DNA of 53,035 bases from Bacillota bacterium (GTDB lineage Bacteria; Bacillota; Clostridia; Christensenellales; UBA1242). Below the pieces are notes generated by a model. It was not told the DNA's origin, did no database searches, and saw only the letters and a list, made by a program, of their open reading frames with translations. The stretch is from NCBI GenBank assembly GCA_009780065.1, contig WRAS01000008.1:1-53035 (forward strand), written 5' to 3'. Below are positions 42,672 through 49,550 of the stretch, one piece after another. How positions within the stretch are numbered: position 1 is the first letter of the stretch; every line of letters begins with the position of its first letter. The translations under genes were made by a program, and so were the position numbers.

Positions 42672-43355
42672 ATGAAAAAATTAGGTGTGATTGGTGGGGT
42701 TGGACCAGGTACGACGGCGGAGTTCTATTTAAAAATCGTATTCGATTGCCAGGAGTGCAACAAGGAACACAGACCAAATATCATTATTTCAAGTGTGCCA
42801 AGTCCGTACCAAGTTGAACGGGACATCATATTGGAAAATAAAAATGGGTTCACGCCACTGTTGGTTGCAGAAGCCAAGCGGTTGCAAAAGGCTGGGGCGG
42901 ATTTTATTGTTATGCCGTGTAATACCCTGCACTGTGATATTAAACATATTCGCAGAGGTGTAAAGGTTCCAGTTATCAGTATTGTTGAGGAAACAATTAA
43001 TTACATAAAAAAGAACAAGTTTAAAAAAGTTGGGTTGATGGCGACAATGGCGACGGTGAAACGAAAGGTTTATTCAGAAATAATGAAGGAACAAGGGATT
43101 GATTTTGTTCTGCCGTCAAGAAAAGAACAGACCCAGTTAAACGAGATAATTATTCGACTTATAAGTGGGCAATATCTTGATAGTGATCGTGATATAATCT
43201 ATTCGGTTATTGACAGTTTGAAAAAGCAAGGTGCGGATTGTATTGCGCTGGCGTGTACTGATTTACAGTTGTTGAAACCTGTGCGCCAGGATATTCCTGT
43301 GTTTGATACGATGAGTATTTTGGCGGATGCGGCGATTGAGGGGGTGTTGAAATAG
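42672..43355 (+). CDS. Aspartate/glutamate racemase family protein
   Basis: 227 aa from ATG 42672 (AAGGAG upstream; the longer frame from 42609 lacks an RBS). Cofactor-independent racemase fold: start KKLGVIGGVGPGTTAEFY, the two catalytic cysteines in VMPCNTLH and ALACTDLQ. Likely aspartate racemase (YgeA-like), giving D-Asp for the wall or other D-amino acid use; amino-acid specificity cannot be read from sequence. Confidence 0.92.
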   Translation: MKKLGVIGGVGPGTTAEFYLKIVFDCQECNKEHRPNIIISSVPSPYQVERDIILENKNGFTPLLVAEAKRLQKAGADFIVMPCNTLHCDIKHIRRGVKVPVISIVEETINYIKKNKFKKVGLMATMATVKRKVYSEIMKEQGIDFVLPSRKEQTQLNEIIIRLISGQYLDSDRDIIYSVIDSLKKQGADCIALACTDLQLLKPVRQDIPVFDTMSILADAAIEGVLK

Positions 43356-43360
43356 TAATT

Positions 43361-43570
43361 GTTCTTTTTTGAATGTCAAAAAAGAAACAAAAAAGCATTG
43401 GGGGGTTGCGAAGACCCAGGAATTATATCCGCCTATGGCGTTTAACACTAATGAAAAATATAACTATGCGCTATCGCGCATGGGTTATCCCACGTAGTGG
43501 GTAATTCCGAATTTATATTTTTCATTAATGTCCAAGAAACCATCGCAAACGCTTTGTTGTAAAGATACTG
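43361..43570. repeat. Dispersed hairpin-rich intergenic repeat, copy 2
   Basis: Begins with the same hairpin in changed form (TTCTTTTTTGA-atg-TCAAAAAAGAA, 43362-43386), then TTGCGAAGACCCAGGAATTA, an expanded arm with nested hairpins (CGCC-tat-GGCG; ATGCGC-tatc-GCGCAT; CCCAC-gta-GTGGG), TAATTCC, and TCCAAGAAACCATC. Relative to copy 1 it has gained about 60 bp inside the central stem and lost about 35 bp around the third hairpin. Confidence 0.8.
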
Positions 43571-43605
43571 GTGAGTGATACGAACATAGAACTCTATATA
43601 TGTAC

Positions 43606-43750
43606 GTCATTGCGAGCGGAGCGAAGCAATCCAGTGATGTGTTCGTGATTGGTCTTTTGTTGTGTTTAGTTTAGATTGAATGTGTTTTAGGAGAATAGAT
43701 AGGCGAGCAATAATTCCAGTACTGGATTGCTTCGCTTCGCTCGCAATGAC
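43606..43750. mobile_element. MITE-like element with 30-bp terminal inverted repeats
   Basis: Left end 43606-43635 and right end 43721-43750 are inverted copies (29 of 30 bases match) of the GTCATTGCGAGCG...GCAATCCAGT repeat, widely seen in bacteria and often mistranslated as ERSEAIQ or ASEAKQS. About 85 bp of unrelated DNA lies inside; no ORF. Decayed ends (TTGCTCGCAATGACGTG) recur at 43770-43790 and around 45418-45530, showing several insertions or tandem spread. Confidence 0.8.
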
Positions 43751-43863
43751 CGTGGGTAAGGGGGTTTGTACTTTGCTCGCAATGACGTGGGGATGGGGTT
43801 TTTTCATCCATATTTTGATATGTTTGTTGGTGCCGTGTCGTTTCATTTTGACTGATTTAGTTT

Positions 43864-44232
43864 TTAGGTTTTTGATTTGGATCTGGATACGAGTGCGGCG
43901 AGGAAACCGAATGTTATGGCGGCGGCGATGCCTGCGGCTGCGGCGGAAAGACCGCCCAGGAAGATTCCGAGGATGCCCTGTTCCTCGACGGCCTTTATTG
44001 CGCCTTCGGCAAGGACACCACCGAAGCCGACAATGGGTACGGTTATGCCAGCGCCGACGGCTTCGCGGATTGGGGAGAACAAGCCGACAGCACCGAGGAG
44101 TACACCGATAGAAACAAAGATTACCAGGATTCTGGCTGTTGTCCATTTTGTTCGCAATATTAAAATTTGACCGATGGTGCAAATTGCACCACCAACCAAA
44201 AACACCCAGAGGAATTTTAAGAAAATTTCCAT
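43864..44232 (-). CDS. spoVAE: Stage V sporulation protein AE
   Basis: 122 aa with four membrane segments: FLKFLWVFLVGGAICTIGQI, ARILVIFVSIGVLLG, then GAGITVPIVGFGGVLAEGAIKAV and a Gly/Ala-rich last helix, all typical of SpoVAE. In the SpoVA channel it helps move dipicolinic acid into and out of the spore. spoVAC is not adjacent and spoVAD lies 5.3 kb away, so the usual C-D-E operon is broken up here. The MITE lies about 110 bp past its 3' end. Confidence 0.92.
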   Translation of the reverse strand: MEIFLKFLWVFLVGGAICTIGQILILRTKWTTARILVIFVSIGVLLGAVGLFSPIREAVGAGITVPIVGFGGVLAEGAIKAVEEQGILGIFLGGLSAAAAGIAAAITFGFLAALVSRSKSKT

Positions 44233-44272
44233 TGGGTGGATTATTGACGAGTTGGGGGTTGTTTAGCCGAGA

Positions 44273-45133
44273 TTATTTGTGTAGAGAGATGACGGATCCC
44301 CTTTCAGTTACGTTTTTTAAACTTCGAAAACTTTTTTCTTCGTAGTTGTGTCCGCTGAATATACTTGACCAGAAATAACTGGTGCTATTGTACCTGTGGG
44401 CAACTTGGGCAACACCATTTTTGCGCAACATTCTGCGCAGATTGTTTTCAGCAAAACGTTTATATTTTTCGCCACCCACGTAATCGCAAATGTTTGATGT
44501 GAAAATTGCGTCAAATTGTTGATTTGTGTTTAACTCTAAATCATAGATATGGCAGTTAATAAAATCCATTTGGAAATTAGGCAGTTTCTGCTTTAATTTT
44601 TGGTAACCGTCATCATCAAGATATCTGTTTGATTTTAGATAAAGATTTCTTTCGGTGTCGCGACATGCCACCACCTGGCTTTTTTTGAATAGATCCGTAC
44701 TGTTTAGTGGTAGTATTGGCGGATAGGTATCTATTATTTCATCCCAGTATTCCTTTGTGTCTTTTTCTAGTGCTGGCCTTACCTGTTTGTATTTTTCTTT
44801 TTGCATTTCATCCATGAAAAATTTTTTGAAATCATCTAGGCTGAGTGTCAGAACACCGGCTTTTTTGAGTTCGAACCAATAATATGCAAGTTTGTTTATG
44901 TCAAATGTTGTAACATTTTTTGCGCCTTGTAAAATCATGTTTAGTGGGTGGTCGCCAGAGGCAGTGACGGTTAATACATCTTTCCCTTCCAAATCAAAAA
45001 ATGGCAAATATGCGCGTAAATTTTCGTTTGTGAATGGGTAGATTGTTGAATGTCCTTGCCCTGTCATCCCTTTTATCAGCATGTGTGTGGCAGATAAATC
45101 ATCTTGTAGAGTGTCATTGTCGTTACATTCCAT
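44273..45133 (-). CDS. SAM-dependent methyltransferase-like protein (DUF3419-like)
   Basis: 286 aa. Rossmann-type motifs: DVLTVTASGDHPLNMIL (motif I, residues about 54-70), VTTFDINKLAYYW (acidic end of strand 2), QFDAIFTSNICDYVGG (motif IV). The YPFTNENLRAY start and this order resemble the DUF3419/BtaA-like group, which act on lipid head groups or unknown substrates. TATAAT (45139-45144) is five bases from ATG and TTTACA lies 18 bp upstream: leaderless. It sits upstream of spoVAE on the same strand but has no obvious link to it. Confidence 0.7.
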   Translation of the reverse strand: MECNDNDTLQDDLSATHMLIKGMTGQGHSTIYPFTNENLRAYLPFFDLEGKDVLTVTASGDHPLNMILQGAKNVTTFDINKLAYYWFELKKAGVLTLSLDDFKKFFMDEMQKEKYKQVRPALEKDTKEYWDEIIDTYPPILPLNSTDLFKKSQVVACRDTERNLYLKSNRYLDDDGYQKLKQKLPNFQMDFINCHIYDLELNTNQQFDAIFTSNICDYVGGEKYKRFAENNLRRMLRKNGVAQVAHRYNSTSYFWSSIFSGHNYEEKSFRSLKNVTERGSVISLHK

Positions 45134-45237
45134 TGATTATTATAGCATTCTTCGATATTGAATGTAAATACCTTTACTATTTTTGTACGGTAACAATATT
45201 TGCTTTATTAAATAAATGATTGTGAAACTATTTATTA

Positions 45238-45300
45238 TTCTTTTTTGGAGGCCAAAAAAGAACCAAAAAATCCCAAGAGGGGCTAGCGAGGCCCCTCTTG
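45238..45300. repeat. Dispersed hairpin-rich repeat, copy 3 (short)
   Basis: TTCTTTTTTGG-agg-CCAAAAAAGAA (45238-45262) is the same hairpin as in copies 1 and 2 with compensated base changes. It is followed by a second perfect 10-bp hairpin (CAAGAGGGGC-tagcgag-GCCCCTCTTG, 45274-45300). The downstream part found in copies 1 and 2 is absent. Confidence 0.75.
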
Positions 45301-45335
45301 ACTCCCCATCGCATTAAAGAAGAATATATTTATTG

Positions 45336-45530
45336 CTAGAACAAGCTTCGCTCGTATTTCGTTCGGAGTGACATGGAGGGGGTGTGATTATATTGAATAG
45401 CCAAGTATAGATTCCGGCACTGGATTGCTTCGCTTCGCTCGCGATGACGTGGTGGAGGGGGTTTGTACTTTGCTCGCAATGACGTGTGGGTAGAGGGGTT
45501 GTGTGTGCAATGACGTGGGGTGGCGAGGGT
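45336..45530. mobile_element. Decayed MITE remnants
   Basis: CACTGGATTGCTTCGCTTCG (45418-45437) with CTCGCGATGAC beyond is a right end of the 43606 element. More partial ends (TTGCTCGCAATGACGTG near 45470, GCAATGACGTGGGG near 45507, and a diverged left part near 45341-45373) surround it. No coding potential. Together with copy 3 it fills the 430-bp gap before metI. Confidence 0.65.
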
Positions 45531-45565
45531 TTTTCTGTATCGGATTTTCAAATGCTGGTGCCGTG

Positions 45566-46243
45566 CTATTTTTTGTTTAGTAGTCGGTATGTGATGAATA
45601 CCAGACCCTGGATGATTTGGGTGATGAGAACCAGGATTATGATACAGGCGACGAGTACGGCGTTTTCAAAACGTGCGTAGCCGAAATCGAATGCAACCTG
45701 ACCCAGTCCCCCGCCGCCAAGCACCCCCGCCATTGCAGTGAAGCCAAGGATTGTGATTGTGGATATTCCCATTGTTAGGACGATGGATGGAAGGCATTCG
45801 GGCAGGTAGAGTTTGTAGATGATTTTTAGACGTGAAGCGCCCATACTTTTGGCGGCCTCGATTAGTCCCTTGTCCAGTTCGAGTAATGCGTTTTCAATAA
45901 GACGTGCGATGAATGGGGTTGCGGCGATTGTTAGCGGAACAATCATTGCGGTAGAACCAAGTGCAGTTCCAATAATTTGGCGTGTAAGCGGAATCACAAA
46001 GATTGCAAGCAAGATAAACGGCACCGAGCGCATGATATTTATAACAGAACTGAGGATTATGTTTATTGGGCGATTTTGATAAATCCCGCCTTTTTTTGTG
46101 ACCACGAGCAAGATGCCAAGCGGAATCGCAATAAGATAAGCAAATAATGCAGACAGCAATGTCATGCGTAGGGTCTCGCGTATTGCGAGCCATATCATGT
46201 CGCCGTCGATTGACCAAAGGTCGGACCAAGTGAAATCAAACAT
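45566..46243 (-). CDS. metI: Methionine ABC transporter permease
   Basis: 225 aa with five membrane segments. The EAA loop reads EAAKSMGASRLKIIYKLYLPECLPSI, typical of MetI. Overlaps the end of metN by 8 bp. Last gene of the metQ-metN-metI unit that imports methionine. Confidence 0.96.
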   Translation of the reverse strand: MFDFTWSDLWSIDGDMIWLAIRETLRMTLLSALFAYLIAIPLGILLVVTKKGGIYQNRPINIILSSVINIMRSVPFILLAIFVIPLTRQIIGTALGSTAMIVPLTIAATPFIARLIENALLELDKGLIEAAKSMGASRLKIIYKLYLPECLPSIVLTMGISTITILGFTAMAGVLGGGGLGQVAFDFGYARFENAVLVACIIILVLITQIIQGLVFITYRLLNKK

Positions 46244-46949
46244 CTTTTGCCTCCTTGCGATTTTTTATCTTTTTAATTTCCGTGATTTTGCCTTTTTCGA
46301 TGATTGCGACACGATCACATATTTCATTCGCAACATATTGATCGTGTGTGATGATAATAATAGTTAGATTAAATTTTTCGTTAATGGATTTAAGCAGGTT
46401 TAGAATATCCGCAGAACAAGATGAATCAAGCGCACTGGTGGGTTCGTCACATAATAAAATGTGCGGATTATTTACAAGAGCACGAGCAATTGCGACGCGT
46501 TGTTTTTGACCGCCAGACAGTGTGCGCGGATATGCCTTGCATTTGTCGGATAAACCAACGAGTTCAAGGAGTTCACGGGCACGGGCTTTTGTTTCCGTAT
46601 TTTTATTGCGTGCGACCTCTAACGGGAAATAGATATTTTTCAACACGTTACGTTGTGCAAGCAGATTAAAGTTTTGGAATATCATTCCAAATTGTGCACG
46701 AATTTTTGGCAGGTGCCATTCGCCAAGGTCTGCTATGTTTTGGTCGTTGAAAATTATTTTGCCGCCAGTAGGACGTTCCAGCATGTTAAGGCAGCGGATT
46801 AGGGTGCTTTTCCCTGCTCCGCTTTGCCCCATTATGCCGAATATTTCTCCGCATTTGACATCAAAGGTCAGGTTATCGAGGGCGGTGAATTTTTCACCAC
46901 CGCCCCCAAATTCCTTTGATAAATTTTGTACAGATAAAGCCTTGCCCAC
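46236..46949 (-). CDS. metN: Methionine ABC transporter ATP-binding protein
   Basis: 237 aa, GTG start with AAAGGAGA. Walker A GQSGAGKST, Q-loop FQNFNLL, signature LSGGQKQRVAIARAL, Walker B ILLCDEPTSALD, switch His (ITHDQYVANEI). Shorter than the about 340 aa of many MetN proteins: the C-terminal ACT-like (NIL) domain that gives trans-inhibition by methionine is missing, so activity would not be feedback-inhibited by that route. Confidence 0.94.
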   Translation of the reverse strand: MGKALSVQNLSKEFGGGGEKFTALDNLTFDVKCGEIFGIMGQSGAGKSTLIRCLNMLERPTGGKIIFNDQNIADLGEWHLPKIRAQFGMIFQNFNLLAQRNVLKNIYFPLEVARNKNTETKARARELLELVGLSDKCKAYPRTLSGGQKQRVAIARALVNNPHILLCDEPTSALDSSCSADILNLLKSINEKFNLTIIIITHDQYVANEICDRVAIIEKGKITEIKKIKNRKEAKDV

Positions 46950-46970
46950 GATAAATCTCTCCTTTGAATC

Positions 46971-47774
46971 TTAGATAAAGTTTGGTTGGATTGCGCCATC
47001 CCAGTTGTTTAGAATAAAGTCACGAATGCGGTTTGTTTGAAGAACCTCGACAAGTGCGGTGATACGTGCATCGTTTTCATATCCATCACGAATTGCGATG
47101 ATGTTTGTGAATTCGCTGCCTTGTGCGGCTGTTTCATACACGAGGCGGTATGGAAGTAAACCCGCAGGTGCAGCCCAGTTGCCATTGATTACCGCGATGC
47201 CAGAGTCCGGACGTGTAGCAACAAGGGTTGCCGCAAGCACAGGTGTAAGTGTGAATTGTGATGACCAGTTGGCGGGATTACTGCGGTCTGCGTTTGCAGC
47301 CGCGTTCCATGTCACAAGACCGTGGTATTCAAGTAAAGTAAGAGCACGTGCAGCATTTGTTGTGTCGTTTGGAAAAATGATTTGGTCGCCAGGCTGCAGT
47401 GCGGCAATAGAGTTACGTTGGCCAGGGAAGATTCCAAGCGGTTCAAAGTGGATACCAGCCGCGTATGTTAGGTTATTTCCGCTTTGTGCGTTCCAGTTGT
47501 TCAAGAACGGACGGTGTTGGAAATAGTTTGCAAGGATGTCGCCGCGTGCAAGTGCAGGGTTTTGTTGTGTCCAGTCAGAAAAAACTGTGACCTGTAATTG
47601 GAATCCGCGGTCACGAAGGTCGTCACGAACCTGTTCAAGAATTATTGCGTGGGGATTTGATGATGCCCCGATATGAATGACTGTTGGGTCGTTGTTTTTG
47701 CCGCATCCAGTTAAAAAGAAAGTTGGCACAATTAATATTGTAGTTACTAGTAAGATACTTAGAATTTTTTTCAT
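46971..47774 (-). CDS. metQ: Methionine-binding lipoprotein
   Basis: 267 aa. Lipobox LTGC (Cys about residue 24). VIHIGASSNPHAIILEQVRDDL, the LARGDILANYFQHRPFLNNW block and GIHFEPLGIFP match the MetQ/NlpA family. Binds methionine outside the membrane and hands it to MetI. RBS AGGAG. First gene of the operon; about 240 nt of leader holds a Met-rich peptide and a terminator. Confidence 0.96.
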   Translation of the reverse strand: MKKILSILLVTTILIVPTFFLTGCGKNNDPTVIHIGASSNPHAIILEQVRDDLRDRGFQLQVTVFSDWTQQNPALARGDILANYFQHRPFLNNWNAQSGNNLTYAAGIHFEPLGIFPGQRNSIAALQPGDQIIFPNDTTNAARALTLLEYHGLVTWNAAANADRSNPANWSSQFTLTPVLAATLVATRPDSGIAVINGNWAAPAGLLPYRLVYETAAQGSEFTNIIAIRDGYENDARITALVEVLQTNRIRDFILNNWDGAIQPNFI

Positions 47775-47871
47775 TTTATGAATCTCCTATAAATTTTTAT
47801 TTTTTTTGTTTAAGAACAAATCGCAAAATAGCCCTGAATTGTACAGAGCAGTCTTTTAAATTTTTTGCATT

Positions 47872-47920
47872 AAAAAACTGCTCTGTCGGTTTCGTTTTAA
47901 CGGGTTACCGATGAGCAGTT
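47872..47920 (-). terminator. Attenuator terminator in the met leader
   Basis: Minus strand: 5' arm AACTGCTCATCGGT (within 47901-47920) pairs with ACCGACAGAGCAGTT (within 47873-47890), followed by TTTTTT. The 5' arm also contains CGGTAACCCG, complementary to the leader peptide end. A further downstream segment, ACTGCTCTGT (47843-47852), can pair perfectly with ACAGAGCAGT of the 3' arm, giving another alternative structure. Confidence 0.8.
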
Positions 47921-47948
47921 GCGTTTGTTTTTTTGTGGCGTCGCAAAA

Positions 47949-48017
47949 CTACATTCGGTAACCCGAATGCATCATCATAACAATTGCTGCCCCTTGGATG
48001 TTTGCGATTTGTTTCAT
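47949..48017 (-). CDS. Met-rich leader peptide of metQNI (attenuator)
   Basis: 22 codons from ATG 48017 (24 if the ATG at 48023 is used), ending in A-I-V-M-M-M-H-S-G-Y-R-M-stop. Four of the last nine codons are Met. Three consecutive ATG codons (47970-47978) lie just before CGGGTTACCG (47956-47965), which is perfectly complementary over 10 nt to CGGTAACCCG in the terminator 5' arm. Stalling at Met codons would leave it free to form the antiterminator; a ribosome reaching the stop would cover it. The promoter puts the start of transcription one or two bases before the ATG, so this is a leaderless leader ORF. Confidence 0.75.
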   Translation of the reverse strand: MKQIANIQGAAIVMMMHSGYRM

Positions 48018-48024
48018 GTTCATA

Positions 48025-48054
48025 TATATACACCAGATCAATTAAATGTGTCAA
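48025..48054 (-). promoter_or_regulatory. Promoter of the met leader/metQNI operon
   Basis: TTGACA (48049-48054), 18-bp spacer, TATATA (48025-48030) on the minus strand. No SAM riboswitch or T-box consensus is visible between it and metQ. Confidence 0.75.
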
Positions 48055-48129
48055 GGGTTTTTGGAAAATTTTTTTTGGGTATTGCAATGTGAGTGGCTTT
48101 TGGATGTTGATTTTCTATGAACAGTGTTT

Positions 48130-48504
48130 CTATTTACCCTGACCACGGGCAGTAAATGACGCCAATTCTCTTTTTGCTTGAAACAATCGCTTGTTAAGTT
48201 GTTTACATTTTTCTATCGCAGGTTGATATAAAAATTCATCTATCAGTGTGGGCGCAGCACCGACATCACCTTTTTCACGTACAATATCTTCATATTTGTT
48301 GGATGAATAATCACCATCACCGAAGCAAAGTGACTCGTGCGAAGCTTGGTCAGAATCTTCTCCCTCACGTAACATAAGAAGTGCATCACACATAGCACTG
48401 GTATATATGTTTTGTTTTTCTAGTTTCATTTTAAGAACTGCTATTTCATTCAAGGTCTGTTCATAAGCAAACTCCTCTAACATCTCCATTCTTGTTTTGT
48501 CCAT
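48130..48504 (-). CDS. Hypothetical coiled-coil protein
   Basis: 124 aa from ATG 48504 (AAGGAGG six bases upstream; longer frames lack an RBS). Acidic and helical: an N-terminal helix (LEEFAYEQTLNEIAVLKMKLEKQN), a Ser/Asp-rich centre and a C-terminal basic helix. No known family. It is divergent from the LysR gene and upstream of the met promoter on the same strand. Confidence 0.7.
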   Translation of the reverse strand: MDKTRMEMLEEFAYEQTLNEIAVLKMKLEKQNIYTSAMCDALLMLREGEDSDQASHESLCFGDGDYSSNKYEDIVREKGDVGAAPTLIDEFLYQPAIEKCKQLNKRLFQAKRELASFTARGQGK

Positions 48505-48641
48505 ATTATCCTCCTTTTTTGGATATAGAGAAAGTCTATATGAATTATGGTTGTGTTTGAAGACCCGAAATACTTGGATGAGCCACAAGTAATGCTTGGG
48601 GCTTTGTTGACAAAATGGTGATTTTGGTTTATACTGGGGAC

Positions 48642-49541
48642 ATGAATATTTTGAATTTTGATTTAAACCTGTATAAACCTTTTGTTGCCGTGTATGAAAA
48701 TAAAAACATTACCAAAGCGGCAGAAAAATTGATTATCACACCATCGGCGGTTGGTATGAGGATTAAAGAATTGGAACGACAGCTTGGGATTAAATTGTTT
48801 ACGCCCCATGCCAGAGGTGTTCATCCAACAAAAGAGGCGGACGAGTTGTACGCAAAAATTAATCCAGCACTTGCGTCTATTATCGGTGCAGGAAGCACTT
48901 TGGTAGAGTTGAGTTCTGAGAGTACAGGGGTACTGAGAATTGGTTGTCAGGTTAATATTGCAATGTATTATCTTGCTGATATTATAAGTGAGTTTATTTT
49001 GGCGTATCCGAAAATTAAGATTGAAATTCATCATGAATCACGACCAAAGATGAGTGAGATGCTGGCAAGACGTGAATTGGATATTGTTATTAGTAAACTG
49101 CCATTCAAAGACCCGTTTGGGAATTTTGTAATTGAGACATTGATTGATCTTCCAAAAGGGTTTTATGCGACAGAGAAATTTTTAAAGGCAAACAACCTTT
49201 CACGGGTTATAACACGTGAACAATTATTTGGAACGCGCATTATTTTGGCGTCAAAGATAAGAAGTGATATACAAATGTTGATGAGTGCACTTGGGCAAAA
49301 TATAAATTCCTCCATAGAAATTGCGGGTGGCAATGAATTCATATATGAAATGATAAGGCGTCATGTTGGTATTGGTTATGTCAATGAATGCTGTGTTAAT
49401 GAAAATGATGGCGTTGTGAGTGTAACCGTTAGTGGAGTAAAGTTACCACAATTTAACTTGGGTGTTGTGTATAACAAAGATGACGCAAGCAAGATAATCA
49501 ATGAATTTATAAAGATGCTGAAATCTGGAATTTCCAATTAA
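48642..49541 (+). CDS. LysR-family transcriptional regulator
   Basis: 299 aa from ATG 48642. N-terminal winged HTH (NITKAAEKLIITPSAVGMRIKELERQLGIKLF), then a periplasmic-binding-like effector domain (GVLRIGCQVNIAMYYL, LDIVISKLPF). Promoter is near consensus (TTGACA 48607-48612, 17 bp, TATACT 48630-48635) with ATG six bases after the -10: leaderless. Target unknown; divergent from a hypothetical gene (48130-48504) and convergent with spoVAD. Confidence 0.92.
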   Translation: MNILNFDLNLYKPFVAVYENKNITKAAEKLIITPSAVGMRIKELERQLGIKLFTPHARGVHPTKEADELYAKINPALASIIGAGSTLVELSSESTGVLRIGCQVNIAMYYLADIISEFILAYPKIKIEIHHESRPKMSEMLARRELDIVISKLPFKDPFGNFVIETLIDLPKGFYATEKFLKANNLSRVITREQLFGTRIILASKIRSDIQMLMSALGQNINSSIEIAGGNEFIYEMIRRHVGIGYVNECCVNENDGVVSVTVSGVKLPQFNLGVVYNKDDASKIINEFIKMLKSGISN

Positions 49542-49550
49542 CAATTTGAT

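Noticed and set aside
43607-44182. Minus-strand frame with ASEAKQS-type sequence overlapping spoVAE
   Set aside because: It is antiframe spoVAE joined to the MITE; ASEAKQS/ERSEAIQ strings are translations of that repeat.
45336-45551. Minus-strand 71-aa frame with HRERSEAIQ
   Set aside because: Entirely inside decayed MITE repeats, no RBS.
47775-48054. SAM riboswitch or Met T-box upstream of metQ
   Set aside because: I see neither the SAM-I core nor the T-box consensus TGGNACCGCG; the leader ORF and terminator explain the region better.
47905-48087. 60-aa minus frame across the met leader
   Set aside because: Out of frame with the Met-rich leader peptide, spans promoter and terminator, no RBS.
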